Shown here piece by piece: positions 24,095-31,569 of a stretch of DNA of 41,989 bases. A model generated the notes under the pieces. It did not search any database and was not told the DNA's origin. It saw only the letters and a list, made by a program, of their open reading frames with translations. Positions within the stretch are counted from its first letter, which is position 1. Every line of letters begins with the position of its first letter. Made by a program: the position numbers and the translations under genes. Source of the DNA: Phycisphaerales bacterium. GTDB lineage: Bacteria; Planctomycetota; Phycisphaerae; SM23-33; FEN-1343. The stretch spans positions 1 through 41,989 of the forward strand of contig PMYD01000065.1 of NCBI GenBank assembly GCA_003171335.1, read 5' to 3'.

Positions 24095-26044
24095 ATGCCC
24101 AAGGCGATTACCCGAGCTCTGACGGTCCTGTCGATCGTGGCGGTGCTCGTCATACTCTGGGTGATTCTCCGGTCGCAAACGTTTGGGGCAGGGGGCGTGC
24201 GCCCGGAGGTTGCCGGGACGGTGCCGGCCGCCGACTACAAACCGATCGTGGGCACGTACGGCGGGCGATTTGTTCGCGCCACGGTCAGCCCGCCCAAGAG
24301 TTTTAACCCGGTCACCTCGGCCGAGACCTCGACCACCGAATACACCGGCTACATGTACCTGGGGCTCACCAAGACCAACCCGTGGACGGCCGAGGTGCAG
24401 CCCGAACTGGCCCTGAGCTGGACACCGGATGAATCGGGGCTGGTCTGGACGGTGAAACTGCGGCCGGGCGTCGTGTGGTCCGACGGGGTTCCCTTCACGG
24501 CCGATGATGTGCTGTTCACCTACGACACCACCTATAACCCCAAGGTAAGCTCCTCCATGCGGGGCATCATCTCGGGCCCCAAGGGCGAGCGCTGGAAGTT
24601 GGAAAAGGTGGATGACCTGACGGTGCGTTTCACGCTGTTCGACCGCAACGCGATCTTCCCGCTGCTGATCGCCGACAGCATTATTCCCAAGCACACGCTG
24701 GAAGCGGTGGTCAAAGCCGGCCGCTTCAACGAGGCCCTGGGCACCAGCTCCAGCCCGGATGAGATGCCGGTGACCGGCCCGTTCATGTTCGACAACTACG
24801 ATGGCAGCCGGGTCATCCTCAAGCGCAACCCGCATTTCTACCGCCTCGATGCGGCGGGCAACCGCCTGCCGTACCTCGATGAGATCGTCACGATCATCGT
24901 GCCCGATATCGATGTGCAGACGCTGAAATTCACCTCCGGCGAGACGGACATCCTTGAATCGGTCTCGGGCAAAGATTATCCCAACATCGTTCGCCCGCGC
25001 GAGGAGCGAACGAAAAAACGCCCAATGCAAACTGCAGCATCTCGCCCGACAGGCTCCGACTTTACCGTTTACCGCCTGGGTCCGAGTTTCGGCGAGAGTT
25101 TTCTCGTGCTCAATCAGAATACGGGGACAAATCCCAAGACGCACCAGCCGTACGTCGACCCGCGCAAGCTGGCGTGGTTCAGGGATGTCCGTTTCCGCCA
25201 GGCCATGTCGTACCTGATGGACCGCAAGTTCATGGCGGATGGAATCTACAATGGCCTGTCCTATCCGCAGTACGGGCCGATGAGCGCGCATCCCGATTTG
25301 CCGTTGGCCGAGGCGAACACCGTGCGCTTTGAGTACAACCTGGCCAAGGCCCGCGCCCTGCTGGCCGAGATGGGCCTGCAAGACCGCAACGGCGATGGCT
25401 GGCTGGAAGATGCCAACGGCCTGCCGGTGGAATTCAATCTCACCACCAACGTGGAAAACGAGCCACGCGCCAAGGTGGCCGCGACCATGGCCCAGGACAT
25501 GCAGAAAGTCGGCATTCACGTCAATTTCCGCGCCATGAGCTTCAACACGCTCATCACCAAACTGGACTACACCTATGACTGGGAAGCATGCGTGATGAGC
25601 CTGACCGGCGGCCCCGAGCCGGCCTGGGGCGCCGATGTGTGGAAGAGTTCAGGCCGGCTGCACATGTGGTTCCCCCGGCAGCCGAAGCCGTCCACCAAGT
25701 GGGAGGTCAAGAAGGACAAGTTCTTCCGTCTTTTCCATTTGTGGTACCCCTTGCAAAAGAAGCCGTCCACCAAATGGGAGGCTGAGATTGACGAGTGTTT
25801 CGACAAGGGCATCGCCGAGCTGGACCCGGTCAAGCGCAAGGCCATCTACGCTCGCTGGCAGGAGATCATTGCCGAGCAGCAGCCGTTCATTTATACGGTG
25901 ACGCCGGAAAACCTCATGGCCCTGCGCAACCGGTTCGGTAATGTATTCCCGGCCCCCTTGGGCGGCGTGCTGCACAATATCGAGGAAATCTACGTCAAGC
26001 AGGGCGGCTCCGCCAGCCAGGCGGCCGCACAGGGCCAGAGGTAG
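24095..26044 (+). CDS. extracellular solute-binding protein, family 5 (peptide), paralogue 2
   Basis: About 649 residues, with a signal-anchor (about 8-26, ALTVLSIVAVLVILWVIL) and no lipobox. The body follows paralogue 1 closely (VWTVKLRPGVVWSDG, VTGPFMFDNYDGSRVILKRNP, WQEIIAEQQPFIYTV). Two differences stand out. One is a basic insertion of about 14 residues around REERTKKRPMQTAAS. The other is a 25-residue imperfect duplication near the C-terminus, where WFPRQPKPSTKWE and WYPLQKKPSTKWE occur in tandem while paralogue 1 has the unit once. The ATG at 24095 follows AGGA; the frame open back to 23978 is only the palindromic repeat. Two binding proteins for one permease suggest a widened or switched substrate range. 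Confidence 0.92.
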   Translation: MPKAITRALTVLSIVAVLVILWVILRSQTFGAGGVRPEVAGTVPAADYKPIVGTYGGRFVRATVSPPKSFNPVTSAETSTTEYTGYMYLGLTKTNPWTAEVQPELALSWTPDESGLVWTVKLRPGVVWSDGVPFTADDVLFTYDTTYNPKVSSSMRGIISGPKGERWKLEKVDDLTVRFTLFDRNAIFPLLIADSIIPKHTLEAVVKAGRFNEALGTSSSPDEMPVTGPFMFDNYDGSRVILKRNPHFYRLDAAGNRLPYLDEIVTIIVPDIDVQTLKFTSGETDILESVSGKDYPNIVRPREERTKKRPMQTAASRPTGSDFTVYRLGPSFGESFLVLNQNTGTNPKTHQPYVDPRKLAWFRDVRFRQAMSYLMDRKFMADGIYNGLSYPQYGPMSAHPDLPLAEANTVRFEYNLAKARALLAEMGLQDRNGDGWLEDANGLPVEFNLTTNVENEPRAKVAATMAQDMQKVGIHVNFRAMSFNTLITKLDYTYDWEACVMSLTGGPEPAWGADVWKSSGRLHMWFPRQPKPSTKWEVKKDKFFRLFHLWYPLQKKPSTKWEAEIDECFDKGIAELDPVKRKAIYARWQEIIAEQQPFIYTVTPENLMALRNRFGNVFPAPLGGVLHNIEEIYVKQGGSASQAAAQGQR

Positions 26045-26050
26045 AAGCCG

Positions 26051-27319
26051 ATGGGCGCATACATCATTCGCCGAATCCTGATTGCCCTGGGGATGCTCAT
26101 CGGAGCATCGCTGCTGGGCTTTGGCGTGATGAAGCTGACGCCCGGCACGTACTTCGACCTTCTGAAGATGAACCCGCGGATCAGCCAGGAGCACGTCGAT
26201 CAGCAGATCGCGCGATATGGGCTGAACCAGCCGGTTTACGTGCAGTACCTGCGCTGGCTGGATAATCTCCTGCCCTTTGGCTTCAAGCCGACCGAAAGCG
26301 GTTCGTACCTGTGGGTAGAAGAAAGCCCCGCCGCCGGCCGGCCGGCCCAAGCGCCGCCGGAGGATGAGGAAGAAGAGTCACCGCCGGCGGCAAGCGAGCC
26401 GGCCGAGGCGGCTACACAACCGACGCAGCCGGCCACGCTCGAGACCCAGCCGGCAACGCAAACCGCACAGGCCACACCGCCGGCTGCCGGGGCTGCGACT
26501 TTGGCCGCCAGCGCGCCGCCGGCAGGTCAGCCGGCGATGGCCAAACACAAATTCAACTGGCCCAGGTTCAAGTGGCCCAACCTTGGCGAGAGCTTCGAGC
26601 ACCAGGAGCCGGTCTGGGATGTGATCACCCGGCCCATGCTCAACACGTTGCTCTTAAATCTTGTGGCGATCGCGCTGACCTGGCTGGTGGCGTTGCCGCT
26701 GGGCATTTATGCCGCGCTCAACCAGCACAAGCTGGGCGATCTGGTGCTGTCGGCCATCAGCTTTGTCGGCATGAGCCTGCCGGGTTTTTTCATGGCGCTG
26801 ATCCTGCTGTGGCTGTTTGCCGGCATGTCGAATTTCCTGCCGCCTGGGGGCCTCCGCAGCGCCACCTACGACCAGATGACCGGCTGGCACAAGCTGCTCG
26901 ATGTCGCCTGGCACCTGATCATCCCGGCCATCGTGCTGACCATCGGCGGCCTGGCGGGGCTGCAGCGCATCACCCGCGGCAACATGCTGGAGGTGCTGCG
27001 CCAGCAGTACGTCACCACGGCCCGCGCCAAGGGGCTGCCGGAGAATCGCGTCATCTATCGCCATGCCCTGCGCAATGCGATCAATCCGCTGATCACGATC
27101 TTCGGCTACGAGCTGGCGGCTTTGTTTTCCGGGGCGGCACTGCTGGAGATCGTGCTGGATTACCCCGGCATGGGCCAGCTTATGTTCACCGCCATCGTCT
27201 CGAAGGATGAGCCGCTGGTGATGGCCGGCTTCATGCTCGGCGCGATCCTGCTGCTCTTGGGCAACCTGGTGGCCGATCTGCTGCTGGCGGTGGCCGACCC
27301 GAGGATTTCCTACTCCTGA
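26051..27319 (+). CDS. peptide ABC transporter permease, DppB/OppB type, with a long periplasmic insert
   Basis: A 422-residue permease; relatives are usually about 310-340. The first membrane helix (about 8-28) is followed by the periplasmic stretch QIARYGLNQPVYVQYLRWLDNL. The family sequence resumes at LGESFEHQEPVWDVITRPMLNTL. Between them (about residues 82-176) sits a low-complexity insert rich in Pro, Ala, Gln, Thr and Glu. The cytoplasmic coupling loop is intact (ARAKGLPENRVIYRHALRNA, the EAA-type motif), as are the other membrane helices. It begins 6 bp after the second binding protein and lies 4 bp before the next permease. The insert may be a spacer that meets the binding proteins. 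Confidence 0.93.
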   Translation: MGAYIIRRILIALGMLIGASLLGFGVMKLTPGTYFDLLKMNPRISQEHVDQQIARYGLNQPVYVQYLRWLDNLLPFGFKPTESGSYLWVEESPAAGRPAQAPPEDEEEESPPAASEPAEAATQPTQPATLETQPATQTAQATPPAAGAATLAASAPPAGQPAMAKHKFNWPRFKWPNLGESFEHQEPVWDVITRPMLNTLLLNLVAIALTWLVALPLGIYAALNQHKLGDLVLSAISFVGMSLPGFFMALILLWLFAGMSNFLPPGGLRSATYDQMTGWHKLLDVAWHLIIPAIVLTIGGLAGLQRITRGNMLEVLRQQYVTTARAKGLPENRVIYRHALRNAINPLITIFGYELAALFSGAALLEIVLDYPGMGQLMFTAIVSKDEPLVMAGFMLGAILLLLGNLVADLLLAVADPRISYS

Positions 27320-27323
27320 CGCC

Positions 27324-28490
27324 ATGACACAGATACCTCAAAATGTCGTCGAGCCGCCCGCCGAAGAGCCCGGCGCCCTCGCCCGCGGTGTGCCCGGCAG
27401 GCCGCTGTCGCCGCTATCCATCGCCTGGCGGAATCTTCGCAAGCACCGGTTGGCGATGGTGGCGCTTGTGGTGCTGATCATCATGTACCTGGCCATGCTG
27501 TGTGATGGCTTTGTGGCGCCGTACCCATACAACGCCTGGGACCGCCAGCAGGCCTACCACCCCGCGTGGAATCTGCATGTGGTCGATGCCGAGGGCCGCT
27601 TCCACCTGCGGCCGTTCGTGTATGTTTCACATTACGAGTTCGACCCGTACCGCAACCGCATCTGGCGCGAGGACACCTCGCGGGCGTACCCGCTCAAGCT
27701 GCTGGTCCGCGGGCAGACGGGCACGATGCTCTTTGGGCTGCTCAAGACCGGCGTGCACCTGTATGGCGTGCAGGCGCCCGCGCGGCTGTACCTGCTTGGG
27801 GCCGACTGGCAGGGACGCGACATCCTCAGCCGCATCATTTTCGGCGGCCGCGTGTCGCTGACTATCGGCATCGTGGGCACGGCCATCGCCATGATCATCG
27901 GCATGATCGTCGGCGGCATCAGCGGCTATGTCGGCGGTGCGGGCGACACGGTGCTTCAACGCATCTGCGAGCTGATCATGCTCATCCCCGGCTTCTACAC
28001 GCTGATGATCCTGTACAACACGCTGCCGGCCAGCCTGACCAGTATGCAGGTGTATTTCGGCGTGGTGGTGATTCTGGCGTTCATCAGTTGGGCCAGCCTG
28101 GCGCGTGTGATCCGCGGCATGGTGCTGTCGGTCAAGTCCAGCGATTTCGTGATGGCGGCCCGGGCCGGCGGCTCTTCGCCCTGGCGCGTGGTGACCCGGC
28201 ACGTGCTGCCCAGTACGTTCAGCTACGCCATCGTGGCCGCCTCGCTGCAGATTCCCGCCTATATCCTGGGCGAGGCTGGCCTCTCCGTCATCGGCATGGG
28301 CGTACAGGAGCCGGCGCCCACCTGGGGCAACATGCTCCAGCAGGCCAAGAGCGTGACCGAAATGACCTTCCACCCCTGGCTGCTGTGGCCCGGCGTGGCG
28401 ATTTTCCTGACCGTGATGGCGTTCAATTTCCTCGGCGATGGATTGAGGGACGCGCTCGATCCACGGACCGTCGGTCTGAAGAAGGAGTGA
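27324..28490 (+). CDS. peptide ABC transporter permease, DppC/OppC type
   Basis: A 388-residue permease, second of the pair. An N-terminal cytoplasmic region and first helix (about 50-68) are followed by a large periplasmic segment of about 100 residues (with VVDAEGRFHLRPFVYV), then GADWQGRDILSRIIFGGRVSLTIG, typical of OppC proteins. The coupling motif is AARAGGSSPWRVVTRHVLP, and the last helices contain EAGLSVIGMGVQEPAPTWG. It starts 4 bp after the DppB-type gene. The extended segment is seen in other OppC-like proteins and is less unusual than the insert in its partner. Confidence 0.94.
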   Translation: MTQIPQNVVEPPAEEPGALARGVPGRPLSPLSIAWRNLRKHRLAMVALVVLIIMYLAMLCDGFVAPYPYNAWDRQQAYHPAWNLHVVDAEGRFHLRPFVYVSHYEFDPYRNRIWREDTSRAYPLKLLVRGQTGTMLFGLLKTGVHLYGVQAPARLYLLGADWQGRDILSRIIFGGRVSLTIGIVGTAIAMIIGMIVGGISGYVGGAGDTVLQRICELIMLIPGFYTLMILYNTLPASLTSMQVYFGVVVILAFISWASLARVIRGMVLSVKSSDFVMAARAGGSSPWRVVTRHVLPSTFSYAIVAASLQIPAYILGEAGLSVIGMGVQEPAPTWGNMLQQAKSVTEMTFHPWLLWPGVAIFLTVMAFNFLGDGLRDALDPRTVGLKKE

Positions 28491-28492
28491 TT

Positions 28493-28612
28493 GCGAATTG
28501 CAAATTGGAAATTGCCAATTAAAGAATAGCGGACCCGCGGAAAGTCCGGGCGCGTGCCCGAGTCGCCGGAGTTCCCCAATTTGCAATTTGCAATTCGCAA
28601 TTTACAATTCTC
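28493..28612. repeat. A/T-rich inverted repeat of CAAATTG-like units
   Basis: The left arm (about 28495-28520, AATTGCAAATTGGAAATTG) and the right arm (about 28577-28610, CAATTTGCAATTTGCAATTC) are reverse complements built on 7-9 bp periodic units. They lie in the 135-bp gap between the OppC-type permease and the first ATPase. The element is far poorer in GC than the operon around it. Related but differently spelled A-rich units occur near 1360 and 41517. Confidence 0.8.
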
Positions 28613-28625
28613 ACCAGGCTTGCGC

Positions 28626-29702
28626 ATGAACCAGCAAACGGCACCCACAACCCAAAGCCCGCTCTTGAAGGTCCTCGACCTGCGGACCTATTTCGACACT
28701 GACGACGGCGTCGTCAAGGCCGTCGACGGCGTCAGCTTCCGCATCGAGCGGCGGCAGACCTTCGCCCTGGTGGGCGAGAGCGGCTGCGGCAAGAGCGTGA
28801 CCGCGATGACCCTCATGCGCCTGGTGGCCTGCCCCCCGGGCCGCATCGTCGGCGGGGCGGCTTACCTCGACGGCCAAAATCTGCTGACCATCGATGAGAG
28901 CCGGATGCGCCAGGTCCGCGGCAAGGATATCTCGATGGTTTTCCAGGAGCCGATGACCAGCCTCAACCCGGTCTACACCGTCGGCTGGCAGATCGTCGAG
29001 GCCATCGAGCTGCACCAGAATATTCACGGCGCCGCCGCCTGGGACCTGGCCGCCGAAATGCTTGCCCGCGTGGGCATTCCCGAACCTGTCCAGCGCGTTC
29101 GCGAGTACCCGCACCAGCTTTCGGGCGGCATGCGGCAGCGCATCATGATCGCCATGGCCCTGTCCTGTAACCCGCAGCTCCTGATCGCCGATGAGCCCAC
29201 CACGGCCCTGGATGTGACCATCCAGGCGCAGATCCTGGACCTGCTAAAAGAACTCCAGCGGACGGCGGGGCTCTCCATCCTGCTCATCACGCACGACCTG
29301 GGCGTCGTGGCCGAATCGGCCGAGGTGGTGGGCGTGATGTATGCCGGCAGGCTCGTCGAGCTGACCGACGTGCGCACGCTCTTCGCCAAGCCGCTGCACC
29401 CGTACACGCAAGGGCTTTTCCGCTCGCTGCCGCGGCTGGGCCAGATGCGCAAGCGCCTTGAAACCATCGAAGGCGCCGTGCCCAATCCCGCCCGGCTGCC
29501 CTCCGGCTGCCCTTTCCACCCGCGCTGCCCGGTGGGCCACAACCTGCCCCGCTGTCAAGGCGAACTGCCGCCGTTGCGGGAGATCGACAGCGGCCACTGG
29601 GCCGCATGCTGGGAAGCCGCCGGCTACGCCGAGGCGAAAGAAACCAGCCCGGCGGAAAAGCGGCTGGAGGGTGCGGGCCGGACGCCGGAGGTATCACAAT
29701 GA
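28626..29702 (+). CDS. peptide ABC transporter ATPase, DppD/OppD type
   Basis: A 358-residue ATPase. Walker A GESGCGKS (about 50-57), signature LSGGMRQR, Walker [15 protein letters not shown] and the switch histidine in LLITHDLG are all present. The C-terminal oligopeptide-transporter extension contains a cysteine pattern ([17 protein letters not shown]), a site that holds an iron-sulfur cluster in some studied OppD/DppD proteins. It powers uptake together with the next gene. ATG 28626 is used; the frame open to 28554 runs into the A/T-rich repeat. It overlaps the next gene by ATGA. Confidence 0.95.
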   Translation: MNQQTAPTTQSPLLKVLDLRTYFDTDDGVVKAVDGVSFRIERRQTFALVGESGCGKSVTAMTLMRLVACPPGRIVGGAAYLDGQNLLTIDESRMRQVRGKDISMVFQEPMTSLNPVYTVGWQIVEAIELHQNIHGAAAWDLAAEMLARVGIPEPVQRVREYPHQLSGGMRQRIMIAMALSCNPQLLIADEPTTALDVTIQAQILDLLKELQRTAGLSILLITHDLGVVAESAEVVGVMYAGRLVELTDVRTLFAKPLHPYTQGLFRSLPRLGQMRKRLETIEGAVPNPARLPSGCPFHPRCPVGHNLPRCQGELPPLREIDSGHWAACWEAAGYAEAKETSPAEKRLEGAGRTPEVSQ

Positions 29703-30754
29703 TCGACGCAGCCGCGCCGCTCCTGACTGTCTCCGACCTGCGGACCTGGTTCCCGATCCGGCGGGGCGTGTTCTCTCGCGTGCACGCGTACGTGCGGGCC
29801 GTCGACGGCGTCGATTTCACGGTCTCCCGCGGCAAGACGCTGGGCCTGGTGGGCGAGAGCGGCTCGGGCAAGACCACCGTCGGCCGTACGCTCCTGCGGC
29901 TTATTCCGAAAACCACCGGCCAGGTGTTTTTCGACGGCCAGGACGTGATGGCCCTGGGCTCCGGCGAGCTGCGCCGGCTGCGGCGGCGGATGCAGATCGT
30001 CTTCCAGGACCCCTTCGGCAGCCTCAACCCGCGCATGACCGTCGGCAGCATCATCACCGAGCCCATGCTCGTGCACGGCCTGTACGACCGCCGCGAGCGC
30101 AAACGCCGCGCCGCCGAACTGCTGGAGCGCGTGGGCCTGGCCCCCGAGCACGTCAACCGCTACCCGCACGAGTTTTCCGGCGGCCAGCGGCAGCGCATCG
30201 GCATCGCCCGGGCGCTCTCGGTGCAGCCGGATTTCATCGTGTGCGATGAGCCCGTCAGCGCGCTGGATGTGTCCATTCAGGGACAGATTCTGAACCTGCT
30301 CAGCGACATCCAGGACGAGCTGGGCCTGTCGTACCTCTTCATCGCGCACAACCTGGCGGTTGTCGAGCAATTCGCCGACGACGTGGCCGTGATGTACCTG
30401 GGCCGCATCGTCGAGACGGCCTCGCGGCAGGATATCTACGCGCATCCCACGCACCCGTACACCGAGGCGCTGCTCTCGGCGGTGCCCATTCCGGACCCCA
30501 CGCTCGAGCGCCGCCACGTGCGGCTCGCCGGCGAGGTCCCCAGCCCGGTCAACCCGCCGGCCGGCTGTGCCTTTCACCCGCGCTGCCCGTTGACCCGAAA
30601 ACTCGCCCAGGATGCGGATGTGAAGGAAACCACCACCATCTTCTCCGACAGTCAACCCGTCCGCATCATGGCCCGCTGCACCGCCGAGCGCCCCTCGCTG
30701 CGGCCGCTGGCCGACAACCCGGCCCATTGCCACGCCTGCCTGATGCGGCAGTAA
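29699..30754 (+). CDS. peptide ABC transporter ATPase, DppF/OppF type
   Basis: A 351-residue ATPase, the partner of the preceding one. Walker A is GESGSGKT, the signature FSGGQRQR, Walker [15 protein letters not shown], and the switch histidine FIAHNLA. The C-terminal oligopeptide domain has the same cysteine pattern ([10 protein letters not shown]) and ends in HCHACLMRQ. It starts at ATG 29699, which overlaps the previous stop as ATGA, so the two are translationally coupled. It is the last gene of the seven-gene uptake operon. No standard terminator follows, but palindromes from 30817 may stop transcription. Confidence 0.95.
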   Translation: MIDAAAPLLTVSDLRTWFPIRRGVFSRVHAYVRAVDGVDFTVSRGKTLGLVGESGSGKTTVGRTLLRLIPKTTGQVFFDGQDVMALGSGELRRLRRRMQIVFQDPFGSLNPRMTVGSIITEPMLVHGLYDRRERKRRAAELLERVGLAPEHVNRYPHEFSGGQRQRIGIARALSVQPDFIVCDEPVSALDVSIQGQILNLLSDIQDELGLSYLFIAHNLAVVEQFADDVAVMYLGRIVETASRQDIYAHPTHPYTEALLSAVPIPDPTLERRHVRLAGEVPSPVNPPAGCAFHPRCPLTRKLAQDADVKETTTIFSDSQPVRIMARCTAERPSLRPLADNPAHCHACLMRQ

Positions 30755-31569
30755 GACTTAAGTGCTTGCTGTTGAATAAGTAAGAATAAGCAAGCTCCGG
30801 CCGTTACAGATAATGGAACTGCGGAAATTCCGCAGTTGCTCTTTCGGATATGGGACCTCTGAAAAGCCGTGGCACGGGCGTCTCGCCCGTGAGTAGCACG
30901 GCCATCTTGGCCGTGCTTCCGGCAGTTTTCTCGATTTCGCCACGGGCGAGACGCCCGTGGGACTCATGGGCGAGACGCCCATGCCACTTATTCAGAGAAC
31001 TGCGGAAATTCCGCAGTTGTTCTTTCCGATACCCGCAGCCGGCCGTTACAGATAATGGAACTGCGGAAATTCCGCAGTTGGTCTTTCGCCGCTTGGTGGC
31101 CCCGGCTGTTACAGATAACGGAACTGGGGAAATTCCTCAGTTGTTTTCCCTTGCGCCACAATGGGATAGTGCTGGCACTGGAACGGGCTGGGATGGCCAG
31201 TTGCTCTAAGCGCTCCCTGTCAATCGCTCTTCACTTGCCAATTCGCGCCGCCGCGCGGTTTTTTTAGAATGACCGCGCGGCGAGTCCTCATCGACTAACC
31301 GGCTCCAGAAGAACCGAGTCGCGCCGTTACCGAATGATGTAAACCAAGGCTATGATACCATGTGATGCCATCCTGTCAAGCCCTTTTCTTCTTCGCGAGC
31401 GCGCGAAATCCTGCGGGGCTGCTCGGGGGATACAGGTTCTGCTGTCAGATTGTTTCCGCATTCCATATTTCGCGGCGGCAGGGAAACTACAAAACCAGGC
31501 GTTGCACCGTGCCGTAAAACACCACGGCAGAAGGCGGGTGACGGTTATAATCGTTGTCTTGGAGACTAG
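30755..31569. repeat. second 21-bp palindrome cluster in an 815-bp gene-free gap
   Basis: No credible gene lies between the last ATPase and the sigma factor. Four 21-bp palindromes of the form AACTGC-N9-GCAGTT are at 30817-30837, 30998-31018, 31059-31079 and 31122-31142 (the last with one changed base). Three of them are preceded by a shared leader GGCCGTTACAGATAATGGA-like sequence, and all four are followed by a short T/C-rich tail, so each unit is about 45 bp. The GTGGCACGGGCGTC-family element (30869-30987) sits between the first and second. A GC-rich inverted repeat with a T-rich loop follows at about 31247-31283. The last 280 bp should hold the sigma-factor promoter. Confidence 0.8.
30869..30987. 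repeat. palindromic repeat, family GTGGCACGGGCGTC, copy c
   Basis: A 119-bp copy in the opposite orientation to a and b, with inner hairpin CACGGCCATCTTGGCCGTG. It has an additional 3' palindrome (ATGGGCGAGACGCCCATG) absent from a and b but present in copy d. Confidence 0.9.
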
